Below, piece after piece: positions 1 through 6,803 of a stretch of 17,519 bases of DNA. Where the stretch lies: the NCBI GenBank assembly GCA_029934265.1, contig JAOZMN010000009.1, positions 6,800 through 24,318 of the forward strand, written 5' to 3'. A program made the translations under genes and the position numbers. The notes beneath the pieces are model-generated. The model saw nothing but the letters and a program-made list of their open reading frames with translations. It searched no databases and was not told the origin of the DNA. This DNA comes from Bacteroidales bacterium. Its GTDB lineage: Bacteria; Bacteroidota; Bacteroidia; Bacteroidales; JAADGE01. Every line of letters begins with the position of its first letter. Positions within the stretch are counted from its first letter, which is position 1.

Positions 1-54
1 AGACTTGTTAAATTTTGTCAAATCAAACCCTAAGGGTCTTTTTATACCAAATTA
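1..54 (+). repeat. Right part of a MITE-like element, cut by the window edge
   Basis: Positions 1-55 are identical to 133-187, so this is the right half of a second copy of the element at 56-186, in tandem with it at a period of 132 bp. It contains the ACCCTAAGGGT palindrome and the right terminal repeat CTTTTTATACC. The outermost bases read AAATTA, where better-preserved copies have GAACTC. The left half lies outside the window. Confidence 0.8.
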
Positions 55-55
55 T

Positions 56-186
56 GAGTCCGGTCTAAAAAGTATATTTTTTCTCAATCAGACCCTTAGG
101 GTTTTAGTTAAAAAACTGTAAGTTAGACATTTAGACTTGTTAAATTTTGTCAAATCAAACCCTAAGGGTCTTTTTATACCAAATTA
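56..186 (+). mobile_element. MITE-like element, about 131 bp, degenerate right end
   Basis: The left end GAGTCCGGTCTAAAAAG and right end CTTTTTATACCAAATTA are imperfect inverted repeats matching the other copies in this window. Internally there is a GACCCTTAGGGTTT palindrome near the left and AAACCCTAAGGGTC near the right. No target-site duplication is visible, which fits tandem duplication of an older insertion rather than a fresh transposition. It ends 25 bp before the first ars gene, so it forms most of the visible leader of that operon. Confidence 0.8.
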
Positions 187-211
187 TTAAACATTTAAAA
201 AATATAGCAAA

Positions 212-634
212 ATGAAAAAATTAATAAGTATCATTATCGCTTTGACACTTGCTTTGAATATCACGGCTTGTAATAACAGTCAAAAAAAAGATTCCGATTC
301 CACATCGGATAAAATCGAAAAAACAATTAAAGTTTATTATTTTCATTACAGTCATCGTTGTCGGACTTGTGTTGCAGTAGAGCAAGAAACAAAAAAAGCT
401 CTCGGCGAACTTTATCCCGAAAAAATAAAAACCGGAAAAATAAGCTTTCAATCAATAGATATGGACGAGCCGGAAGGTGAAAAATTAGCCGAAAAAATGA
501 AAATTTCAGGACAAACACTAATTTTCGTACAAAACGATAAGACAAAAAACCTGACAAATGACGGTTTTATGTATGCCGTTACAAATCCTGAAAAATTAAA
601 AACAAAAATTAAACAAGCAATCGAAAATTTTTAA
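212..634 (+). CDS. ArsF-like thioredoxin-fold lipoprotein
   Basis: A 140-residue precursor with a lipoprotein signal peptide (residues 1-19, lipobox ending at C20), so the mature protein should be membrane-anchored outside the cytoplasm. A low-complexity linker leads to a thioredoxin-like domain (about 39-135). A CxxC motif, C50-R-T-C53, follows a predicted beta strand (VYYFHY) and is the likely redox-active pair. The gene ends 5 bp before the CcdA/DsbD-like permease, which could pass electrons to it. The family call comes from the combination of a small CxxC lipoprotein, an ArsG-like permease and acr3. ArsF was described with ArsE and ArsG in aromatic arsenical detoxification; no ArsE is visible here. 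No TAnnTTTG promoter was found upstream, so the operon may begin outside the window. The thioredoxin fold is well supported; the role in arsenical metabolism is inferred from neighbours. Confidence 0.78.
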   Translation: MKKLISIIIALTLALNITACNNSQKKDSDSTSDKIEKTIKVYYFHYSHRCRTCVAVEQETKKALGELYPEKIKTGKISFQSIDMDEPEGEKLAEKMKISGQTLIFVQNDKTKNLTNDGFMYAVTNPEKLKTKIKQAIENF

Positions 635-639
635 AAAAA

Positions 640-1338
640 ATGGAATTTCTACAATCATTATTGGAAAATGTCGAATTACCGTTACTTTCAGCTTTTTTAC
701 TCGGCTTAATGACCGCAATTAGTCCCTGTCCGCTTGCGACAAATATTACAGCGATTGCATATATCGGCAAAGATTTGGAAAACCGTAAAAAAGTTTTCGG
801 CAACGGACTTATTTACACACTTGGTCGTGCAATTACCTATACACTAATAGGTTTAATTTTTTATTTCGGTATAGGACAATTTGAAATTTCCGGTTTTGTA
901 CAGAAGTGGGGCGAAAAATTACTCGGTCCGATATTGATAATTGTAGGAATATTAATGTTTGATTTTGTCAAAGTAAAATTTCCCGGATTAGGAAATCTTA
1001 CCGAAAAAATGCAAGAAAAAAGCAAATCCGGATTCTGGGGCGTTTTATTGCTTGGAATTGTTTTTGCTTTGGCATTTTGCCCGTATAGCGGAGTATTATA
1101 TTTCGGAATGCTTATTCCGATGACAATTTCAAGTGCTTCCGGACTTTATTTGCCTGTGATTTTTGCAATAGGGACGGGTTTGCCGGTTATTATTTTTGCT
1201 TGGGTAATTGCTTTTGCAATCGGAAGTATCGGTAATGTTTACAAAAAAATTAAAATATTTGAAACGTGGTTTCGGCGTATTGTAGCAGTAATATTTATCG
1301 GCGTGGGAATTTATTACATATCTATATTTTTATTTTAA
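640..1338 (+). CDS. ArsG-like CcdA/DsbD-family membrane permease
   Basis: A 232-residue polytopic membrane protein with about six hydrophobic segments. It has the hallmarks of the CcdA/DsbD transmembrane family: one conserved cysteine near the start of each half, S-P-C30-P in the first and F-C147-P-Y in the second. In CcdA and DsbD such cysteines carry reducing equivalents across the membrane; the ArsG branch is described as an efflux permease for trivalent aromatic arsenicals. It follows the CxxC lipoprotein by 5 bp and is surely co-transcribed with it. Two readings remain open: an electron donor for the lipoprotein, or an arsenical exporter. The neighbouring acr3, arsC and arsP favour a role in arsenic resistance. 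Membrane topology and cysteines are seen directly; the substrate is inference. Confidence 0.78.
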   Translation: MEFLQSLLENVELPLLSAFLLGLMTAISPCPLATNITAIAYIGKDLENRKKVFGNGLIYTLGRAITYTLIGLIFYFGIGQFEISGFVQKWGEKLLGPILIIVGILMFDFVKVKFPGLGNLTEKMQEKSKSGFWGVLLLGIVFALAFCPYSGVLYFGMLIPMTISSASGLYLPVIFAIGTGLPVIIFAWVIAFAIGSIGNVYKKIKIFETWFRRIVAVIFIGVGIYYISIFLF

Positions 1339-1344
1339 AAGAAG

Positions 1345-1506
1345 TTAAGGTCTTCGACCTGTTTAATGGGGGTAAAACCGTATTTATAATATGATTATTT
1401 TAAAAATATTAATATATAAGTTTTTCACATTAACCTCCGTGTAACTTTCTAACTATTAATGTTTTACAAATGTGGCTTTGCCCATCAAAAAGGTCGAAGA
1501 CCTTAA
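1345..1506. repeat. Repeat family 2, near-complete copy with inverted ends
   Basis: The left end TTAAGGTCTTCGACCT, then TTTAATGGG, is mirrored by the right end CCCATC, then AAAAAGGTCGAAGACC and TTAA, giving terminal inverted repeats of about 26 bp around an AT-rich core. Each end is also a small hairpin (AAGGTC, loop TTC, GACCTT). It fills the gap between the arsG-like gene and acr3 and may attenuate read-through into acr3. TTAA lies at both ends, but whether it belongs to the element or is a duplicated target is undecided. Confidence 0.7.
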
Positions 1507-1530
1507 AGACGAATTTGCACGATTTAACAA

Positions 1531-2565
1531 ATGAAAACACGCTTAAAATTACTCGACAGATTTCTGACTTTATGGATATTTCTTGCAATGTTTATCGGAG
1601 TCGGAATAGGATATTTCTTTCCCGGAATATCGGGAATAATTAATTCAGTATCTTCCGGCGGTACAAATATTCCGCTTGCAACAGGTTTAATATTAATGAT
1701 GTATCCGCCGTTGGCAAAAGTAAATTACAGTCTGATTCCTTCAATTCTGAAAGATGTAAAAATAATGTCCTTATCATTAATATTGAATTGGATAATCGGA
1801 CCGGTTTTAATGTTTGTTTTGGCAATAATTTTTCTTGGCGACCAACCGGGATATATGTCCGGGTTAATACTTATAGGTTTGGCACGATGTATAGCTATGG
1901 TCTTGGTTTGGAATGATATAGGAGGAGGGAGTAAGGAATACGGAGCGGCACTGGTAGCATTAAACAGTATTTTTCAAATTGTAACTTACAGTTTTTATGC
2001 GTGGCTGTTTATTGCGGTACTGCCCGAATATTTCGGCATAAAAACTTTTGAAATTAACATTTCCGTTTTCGAGGTTGCAAAATCGGTAGCAATATATCTC
2101 GGGATACCTTTTTTGGCAGGTTTTTTAAGTCGCAAAATTTTAGTGAAATATAAAGGTGAAAATTGGTATAAACAAAAATTCATTCCTTTTATTTCTCCGA
2201 TAACTTTAATTGCTTTACTTGGCACTATTATATTGATGTTTAGCCTTAAAGGTGATTTAATAGTAGAAATTCCTTTCGATGTTTTAAAAATAGCTGTTCC
2301 ATTGATAATTTATTTTGCAGTAATGTTTTTTATAAGTTTTTTTATAGCCAAAGCAATGAAAGTTGATTATAAAAGAAATGCTTCAATTGCTTTTACGGCA
2401 ACGGGAAATAATTTTGAACTTGCTATTGCTGTTGCCATTGCGATATTCGGTTTAAATTCCGAACAAGCATTTACCGGAGTTATAGGTCCGTTGGTGGAAG
2501 TCCCTGTTCTGATTGCATTAGTAAATGTTTCTTTGTTTTTTAAGAAAAAATATTATTCTAAATAG
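1531..2565 (+). CDS. acr3: Acr3-family arsenite efflux permease
   Basis: A 344-residue membrane protein with about ten hydrophobic segments, the usual size for Acr3. The opening LDRFLTLWIFLAMFIGVGIG is characteristic of the family. The signature segment around C120 (A-R-C-I-A-M-V followed by VWND) matches the conserved cysteine region that Acr3 transporters need for As(III) transport, and an acidic residue sits near the last helix (G-P-L-V-E-V-P). It exports arsenite from the cytoplasm, driven by the membrane potential or proton gradient. It lies 192 bp after the arsG-like gene, separated by a family 2 repeat, and 134 bp before arsC. No TAnnTTTG box was found directly upstream, so transcription probably comes from the upstream genes or from a promoter I cannot recognise. 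Confidence 0.95.
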   Translation: MKTRLKLLDRFLTLWIFLAMFIGVGIGYFFPGISGIINSVSSGGTNIPLATGLILMMYPPLAKVNYSLIPSILKDVKIMSLSLILNWIIGPVLMFVLAIIFLGDQPGYMSGLILIGLARCIAMVLVWNDIGGGSKEYGAALVALNSIFQIVTYSFYAWLFIAVLPEYFGIKTFEINISVFEVAKSVAIYLGIPFLAGFLSRKILVKYKGENWYKQKFIPFISPITLIALLGTIILMFSLKGDLIVEIPFDVLKIAVPLIIYFAVMFFISFFIAKAMKVDYKRNASIAFTATGNNFELAIAVAIAIFGLNSEQAFTGVIGPLVEVPVLIALVNVSLFFKKKYYSK

Positions 2566-2621
2566 TTGATGGTTGAAAACTAAAAATTAAAACACTTATA
2601 ATAAAATTATTGACTATTTTT

Positions 2622-2687
2622 TATACTACGTTCTAATTATTAGATATTTATAAATACGGCTTCCCGATAAAAAGTCGAAAACCTTAA
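2622..2687. repeat. Diverged right half of a family 2 repeat
   Basis: This stretch aligns with the right half of the repeat at 1345-1506 in the same orientation: TTCTAATTATTAG against TTCTAACTATTAA, then CGGCTTCCCGATAAAAAG against TGGCTTTGCCCATCAAAAAGG, then CGAAAACCTTAA against CGAAGACCTTAA. The left end cannot be recognised. With the other copy it brackets acr3. Confidence 0.55.
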
Positions 2688-2699
2688 AATAATTTTACT

Positions 2700-3116
2700 T
2701 TGATGAAAATATTAATTTTATGCACCGGCAACAGTTGTCGAAGTCAGATGGCAGAAGGATTTTTGAAATTTTTTGATAAAAATATTAAAGTTTTTTCGGC
2801 AGGAACAGAACCGAATAAAGAAGTACACCCGAAAGCCGTTCAGGTTATGAAAGAGCTTGATATTGATTTAAGTGATAATTATCCAAAATCGGTAAATGAG
2901 TTTTTAAATCAAGAATTTGATTATGTAATAACAGTTTGCGGAGGAGCAAAAGAAAGCTGTCCTACATTTTCCGGTAAAGTTTCCCGACATTTACATATAG
3001 GTTTCGACGACCCCGCTGAAGTTTCCGGAACAGAAGAATTTATCCTGTCCGAATTTCGCCGAATAAGAGACGAAATAAAACAAGGCTTTTTGAAATTTTA
3101 TAAAAATTTGCAATAA
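2700..3116 (+). CDS. arsC: Arsenate reductase, thioredoxin-coupled (LMW-PTP type)
   Basis: A 138-residue cytoplasmic enzyme that reduces arsenate to arsenite. The N-terminal loop C8-T-G-N-S-C13-R14-S is the CX5R phosphate-binding motif of low-molecular-weight tyrosine phosphatases. C80 and C87 (V-C-G-G-A-K-E-S-C-P) are the pair that forms the disulfide cascade in the Staphylococcus pI258 type, which thioredoxin then reduces. A conserved Asp-Pro (D104-P105) fits the general acid. Two in-frame ATG codons (2700 and 2703) are possible starts; either leaves the active site intact. The stop codon overlaps the next start by one base, so translation of the two is probably coupled. The product arsenite would be removed by Acr3. 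Confidence 0.93.
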   Translation: MMKILILCTGNSCRSQMAEGFLKFFDKNIKVFSAGTEPNKEVHPKAVQVMKELDIDLSDNYPKSVNEFLNQEFDYVITVCGGAKESCPTFSGKVSRHLHIGFDDPAEVSGTEEFILSEFRRIRDEIKQGFLKFYKNLQ

Positions 3117-4090
3117 TGTTCGATTGGTTACAAAATATTTCAGATTGGTTTGTATATGAAATATTAAATATTTCAAAAAATAATCATCTTGGGCAGGCAT
3201 TAAATTTTTTTATTTACGATAGTATAAAAATATTATTATTACTTTTTGTGATAATATTTTTTATGGGTATCGTAAACAGTTACTTTCCGGTTGATAGAGT
3301 TCGTAATTATTTGTCTCGCAAGAAATTATACGGTTTAGAATATCTTATGTCATCGCTTTTCGGAGTTGTTACACCGTTTTGTTCTTGCTCGTCCGTACCG
3401 CTTTTCATAGGATTCGTAAAAGGTGGCATTCCACTTGGAGTAACGTTTTCATTTCTGATAACTTCACCTTTAGTAAACGAGGTTGCAATCGGACTTTTTC
3501 TCGGATTGTTTGGCGTAAAAACCACCATTATTTATGTCGTAAGCGGAATTTTACTCGGCACAATTTCCGGAGCAATTCTGCAAAAATTTAAGTTAGAACG
3601 TTTTTTAACAACTTGGGTAAAAACAGTTTTAAACGATTCGCAAGCCGAAAAAGAAATATTTACGGATAAACAAAATTTTAAAAGTCGCTTACCTATAATT
3701 TGGCAAGAAGTCGTAAAAATTTTGAAAGGAGTTTTGCCTTATGTTCTTATCGGCATTGCTATTGGAGGATTAATGCACGGTTATATTCCGGAAAGTTTTT
3801 TTGAAAAATATATCGGTAAAGAAAATATTTTTGCCGTCCCGGTTGCCGTAATTCTTGCTGTCCCGATGTATTCCAATGCTTCGGGAATCTTACCGGTTGT
3901 CCAAGTACTTGTAGCCAAAGGAATACCGCTTGGAACTGCGATTGCTTTTATGATGGGCGTTGTCGGACTTTCTTTCCCGGAGGCAATGCTGCTCAAAAAA
4001 GTAATGACATTAAAACTTATAGGTATATTCTTTGGAGTTGTCAGCCTTTGTATTATTGTATCAGGATTTTTATTTAATTTGATTTTTTAG
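3116..4090 (+). CDS. arsP: ArsP/DUF318-type permease, probable organoarsenical or metal efflux
   Basis: A 324-residue polytopic membrane protein of the permease family PF03773 (formerly DUF318). Its signature is T-P-F-C89-S-C91-S-S-V-P-L in a hydrophobic helix, followed by S-P-L-V-N-E and, in the second half, S-N-A-S-G-I-L-P and S-F-P-E-A. The two halves resemble each other, as expected for an internally repeated transporter. ArsP members export trivalent organoarsenicals; relatives act on other metals, so substrate is assigned from the ars neighbours rather than from sequence. Start ATG overlaps the arsC stop (TAATG). A strong bidirectional hairpin lies 45 bp after the stop and should end the operon. 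Confidence 0.85.
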   Translation: MFDWLQNISDWFVYEILNISKNNHLGQALNFFIYDSIKILLLLFVIIFFMGIVNSYFPVDRVRNYLSRKKLYGLEYLMSSLFGVVTPFCSCSSVPLFIGFVKGGIPLGVTFSFLITSPLVNEVAIGLFLGLFGVKTTIIYVVSGILLGTISGAILQKFKLERFLTTWVKTVLNDSQAEKEIFTDKQNFKSRLPIIWQEVVKILKGVLPYVLIGIAIGGLMHGYIPESFFEKYIGKENIFAVPVAVILAVPMYSNASGILPVVQVLVAKGIPLGTAIAFMMGVVGLSFPEAMLLKKVMTLKLIGIFFGVVSLCIIVSGFLFNLIF

Positions 4091-4134
4091 CACAGAATAA
4101 GAAATTATCAATAATATTATCTGATTTTTTAAAA

Positions 4135-4173
4135 GTTAAAAGCCTGCATCTAATTAAGATACAGACTTTTAAC
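4135..4173. terminator. Bidirectional rho-independent terminator
   Basis: The arms GTTAAAAGCCTGCATC (4135-4150) and GATACAGACTTTTAAC (4158-4173) pair along 16 positions with G-T pairs, loop TAATTAA. A T run follows on the + strand (CCTTTTTG) and a run of T follows on the - strand. It sits between the converging arsP and ssrA genes and can terminate both. Confidence 0.85.
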
Positions 4174-4185
4174 CTTTTTGAATTG

Positions 4186-4585
4186 TGGAGCCGGAGGGAC
4201 TCGAACCCTCGTCCAAACAAGTAACGGAAGTGATTTCTACATGCTTATCTTTTTATTGATTTTCGAGCATAAAACCGGAAAAAAGCACCCAATCTTACAC
4301 CTTATTCTTTTTATTTAATTCGAATACCAAGATTTTACTCGAACGATTCTTAAATTGTCCACACCTCTTATACAATAAGGAATAAGACAGTCCTTAATGT
4401 GAGATGTCTCGTCTCTGCACCTAGTGCAATGATGAAGCTTAGTTTACTGTAATTCGACTATGCAGCAAGAGCGTAATTATTATTTTCGCCGTTTATAAAG
4501 ATACACAACATTTTAACGAGTTATTATGCAATGCTCGACATGCTTACAAATCTATTATCCTCGCAGTCGAAACCAAAACGACCCC
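4186..4585 (-). ncRNA. ssrA: tmRNA (transfer-messenger RNA)
   Basis: About 400 nt, read on the - strand. The 5' end GGGGTCG pairs with the 3' CGGCTCC to make a seven-base acceptor stem, followed by discriminator A; CCA is not encoded. The 3' end has a T-arm (GGGTTCGAGTCCC) and the 5' end carries GGTTTCGACTGCGAGG, typical of tmRNA. An internal reading frame encodes the tag GENNNYALAA followed by TAG. It rescues ribosomes stalled on broken mRNAs and marks the products for degradation, working with SmpB. A Bacteroidota promoter lies just upstream, and the shared hairpin at 4135-4173 lies downstream. The 5' end assumes RNase P processing. Confidence 0.97.
4458..4490 (-). other. tmRNA proteolysis-tag reading frame
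   Basis: The codons GGC GAA AAT AAT AAT TAC GCT CTT GCT GCA TAG encode G-E-N-N-N-Y-A-L-A-A and stop. The YALAA end is the usual degron seen by ClpXP-type proteases. Common Bacteroidota tags are of the form GENNYALAA, so this one appears to carry one extra asparagine codon. Confidence 0.93.
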
Positions 4586-4614
4586 TTTATTCAGTAAATA
4601 ATTAATTTGTTTTG

Positions 4615-4645
4615 CAAAGATACATCAAAAATTAAAACAATCAAA
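4615..4645 (-). promoter_or_regulatory. Bacteroidota sigma-A promoter of ssrA
   Basis: On the - strand TATCTTTG (4622 to 4615) matches the -7 consensus TAnnTTTG, and TTTG (4645 to 4642) gives the -33 box with a 19-bp spacer. Transcription should start roughly 20 nt before the mature tmRNA 5' end, leaving a short leader for RNase P to remove. Confidence 0.75.
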
Positions 4646-4716
4646 TTACTAAAATAATATTTTTTATTTTATTTTCACTAATGTGGTGTTTATTAGTGTT
4701 ATATGTGTGTGTTTTA

Positions 4717-4749
4717 TTTGTTATTTGAAATTCATTGAATATAATTTTG
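4717..4749 (+). promoter_or_regulatory. Bacteroidota sigma-A promoter of the OmpP1/FadL gene
   Basis: TAATTTTG at 4742-4749 matches TAnnTTTG, with TTTG at 4717-4720 and a 21-bp spacer. It lies about 60 bp before the start codon at 4810. It is back to back with the ssrA promoter, about 70 bp away. Confidence 0.65.
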
Positions 4750-4809
4750 TAAAATTGTATTTATATAGATATTTTAGCACAGAAAAATAACATAAAAATA
4801 ATATAAATT

Positions 4810-6327
4810 ATGAGGAAAATTACATTAAGTTTATTCATTTTATTAACTGTAACAACGGGCATATTTGCCGGCGGGGTAGTTACAAACACAAATCAAAGTG
4901 CAATGTATGTACGCATATTGGCACGAGACGCATCGACAGATATTGATGCAGTTTATTACAATCCGGCGTCGTTGGCATTACTCGCCGATGGTTTTTACAT
5001 ATCAGTAAACAACCAAGTAATCGGGAAAACAAATAAAGTAACAAACGACTATTACTTGCTTCATCAAGGCAGTTATAACGGAGATATCATGGCTCCTGTT
5101 TTTCCGGGAATTTATGCAGCTTACAAGAGAGGTAAATTTGCATATTCTATCGGATTTAATCCTATTGCCGGTGGTGGTGGAGCTGAATATGCCAACGGTG
5201 TTGCAGGTACGGAAATTGCGATTGCAGCAATGATACCCGGATTGGCAAGTGAGTCCGGATTCGCCGGGTTAGACGATGTAGCTGCCGCTATTTTCAGTAA
5301 TGATGAAACAAATTATGGCAGTATCAGTGATTACAGGTATAAAACTCAAACAGCCGAAGGAAAAGAAGTACGTTTCGGAATACAAGGAGGACTTTCATAT
5401 AAATTTAACGATTTCTTTTCGGGTTTTGTAGGAGGGCGATATGTAATAGCCCCTGGTTCTATGAATACCGTAAAAATGGAATTAACAGGAATAGAATTTA
5501 AGTCTGATTATAAAAATGCTTGGTATGCCCCGGATGCTTATCTCCAACAATTTAATACTGATATGGGAACAGAGTATTTCGAGCAAGAAGATATTGACGG
5601 ATATAAAATTAAAGATGTTTATACAGATGTTTCATTTTCCGGAACAGGATTTACTCCTATTGTGGGATTAAATTTACAAGTAAGCGAAAAAATGAATGTA
5701 GGTATCAAATATGAGCATCTAACCAGAATGATACTTACTACGAAAGTGAATAACGGTAAAGACGGCGACGAAACATACACCGACGGAAAAGAAACAAGAG
5801 CAGACCTGCCTCCTTTATTTACTGTAGGTGTAAACTACGAAGTAATGGACGGTTTAACTGTATCAGGAAGTTTCAGACATTATTGGGATTTTGATTCAGA
5901 TTATGGATTTGAAAATATAGAAGGACAGCGAAAATTTATCACTAAAAACACTTGGGAAGCAGCTCTTGGAGCAGAGTATAAAGTAATGGATAATCTTGTA
6001 GTAAGTGCCGGATACCAACGAACACAATTCAGCCCATCTCAATACTATCAAAACTCGACTCGAAATCTTTTATCTTCCAATACTGTCGGTTTTGGCGGAA
6101 CTTACGGAGTAAGTGAAAGTTTATCTTTAACTCTTGGTATAGGTTTTACAATGTACAGTGATTACACTCGTGCCTACGATGGAAACGGTATTACACAATA
6201 TTATAACCCGGGAAGAATATTTGCAGTTGAAACTTATGACAAATCAGCTTGGATGGTCGGTATAGGTGCAAATTACATTCTTGGAAATTCAGGAGCAACT
6301 ACCACAGAGCCTTCACTTGACGAATAA
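4810..6327 (+). CDS. OmpP1/FadL-family outer-membrane transport protein
   Basis: 505 residues with a Sec signal peptide (1-20, cleavage after I-F-A). The mature N-terminus runs into Y-Y-N51-P-A53-S-L-A, the NPA motif shared by FadL, TodX and OmpP1 transporters. The rest is rich in alternating polar and aromatic residues with repeated GY, G-G and Y-x-L-x-G patterns, as expected of a beta barrel of about 14 strands. Relatives carry long-chain fatty acids or other hydrophobic compounds across the outer membrane by lateral diffusion. The predicted surface loops are long and acidic. It is a single-gene unit, with its own promoter upstream and two hairpins downstream. The family is clear; the substrate is unknown. 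Confidence 0.88.
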   Translation: MRKITLSLFILLTVTTGIFAGGVVTNTNQSAMYVRILARDASTDIDAVYYNPASLALLADGFYISVNNQVIGKTNKVTNDYYLLHQGSYNGDIMAPVFPGIYAAYKRGKFAYSIGFNPIAGGGGAEYANGVAGTEIAIAAMIPGLASESGFAGLDDVAAAIFSNDETNYGSISDYRYKTQTAEGKEVRFGIQGGLSYKFNDFFSGFVGGRYVIAPGSMNTVKMELTGIEFKSDYKNAWYAPDAYLQQFNTDMGTEYFEQEDIDGYKIKDVYTDVSFSGTGFTPIVGLNLQVSEKMNVGIKYEHLTRMILTTKVNNGKDGDETYTDGKETRADLPPLFTVGVNYEVMDGLTVSGSFRHYWDFDSDYGFENIEGQRKFITKNTWEAALGAEYKVMDNLVVSAGYQRTQFSPSQYYQNSTRNLLSSNTVGFGGTYGVSESLSLTLGIGFTMYSDYTRAYDGNGITQYYNPGRIFAVETYDKSAWMVGIGANYILGNSGATTTEPSLDE

Positions 6328-6330
6328 AAT

Positions 6331-6363
6331 AAAGGTCTAAGACCTTTATAATAAGACAAAGCC
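6331..6363 (+). repeat. Family 2 repeat end, hairpin just after a stop codon
   Basis: AAAGGTC (6331-6337), loop TAA, GACCTTT (6341-6347), then TATAATAAGACAAAGCC. This resembles the end of the repeat at 1345-1506 read from its right side (hairpin, then a short AT stretch, then CAAAGCC). Only one end is present. It lies 3 bp after the OmpP1/FadL stop and could help to terminate that transcript. Confidence 0.55.
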
Positions 6364-6387
6364 CCGGGCGGGCTGAAATCGAAATAA

Positions 6388-6428
6388 AACAACAAAAGAG
6401 CTTGGATTTTCTAAGCTCTTTTGTTGTT
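6388..6428. terminator. Strong hairpin terminator
   Basis: A perfect 16-bp stem: AACAACAAAAGAGCTT (6388-6403) and AAGCTCTTTTGTTGTT (6413-6428) around a 9-nt loop. Its right arm is T-rich. It follows the OmpP1/FadL gene at 60 bp and is the main candidate for ending that transcript. Confidence 0.8.
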
Positions 6429-6608
6429 TATTACTCCGCCAAACACAAATAATTTTACCATAATACTCCTACATAACATATACCTGTTTTTACAAATAAT
6501 ACGTTTCTATTTATACTAAAATGAATTTAATTTTCAGGAACTGCCTGTAAACATTTTTTCAACCCTTGCGACGTACGGATAAAATCCGAAAAACAATTTT
6601 ACTTATAT
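6429..6608. other. Intergenic stretch with no recognised feature
   Basis: AT-rich sequence between the OmpP1/FadL terminator and the MITE-like element. I see no ORF, hairpin or promoter consensus that I would defend. Positions 6603-6608 (TTATAT) are the left target-site copy of the next element. Confidence 0.5.
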
Positions 6609-6763
6609 AAGTTCAGTTTAAAAAGTCATAAAGTTAAACGTTTATAAAGTTATTCTGCTGAATGTAACTCATTTAACCTAAATTCTTGTTTTTGTTTAAA
6701 TATCTAATTATCAATACATTATACTTTTAACTTTAAAAACTTTATACTTTACAGACTGAACTC
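6609..6763 (+). mobile_element. MITE-like element, divergent subfamily, 155 bp
   Basis: The ends AAGTTCAGTTTAAAAAGT and ACTTTACAGACTGAACTC are inverted repeats of the same type as the 130-bp elements. The inverted similarity continues inward (CATAAAGTTAAACGTTTATAAAG against TATAAAGTTTTTAAAG). It lacks the ACCCTWAGGGT palindromes. Perfect TTATAT direct repeats flank it (6603-6608 and 6764-6769), indicating transposition with a 6-bp target duplication. It ends 40 bp before the next start codon. Confidence 0.8.
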
Positions 6764-6803
6764 TTATATATAGCTCATTATTAATTAATTCAATTTTACA
6801 CAC

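Noticed and set aside
1..190. Possible CRISPR array, from the identical repeats at the left edge
   Set aside because: There are only two units with a 132-bp period, no short regular spacers, and the same sequence recurs singly elsewhere as an inverted-repeat element.
1345..1506. TTAA target-site duplication for repeat family 2
   Set aside because: TTAA is at both ends of this copy, but the other copies do not show TTAA on both sides, so the claim is not supported.
3307..3591. Open frames overlapping arsP on both strands
   Set aside because: They are shadows of the membrane-protein coding sequence; none has plausible composition or start signals.
4186..4250. Possible tRNA gene, from the T-arm-like GGGTTCGAGTCCC on the - strand
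   Set aside because: No D-arm or anticodon arm follows at the right distance; the partner acceptor arm is about 400 nt away and a tag frame lies between, so it is tmRNA.
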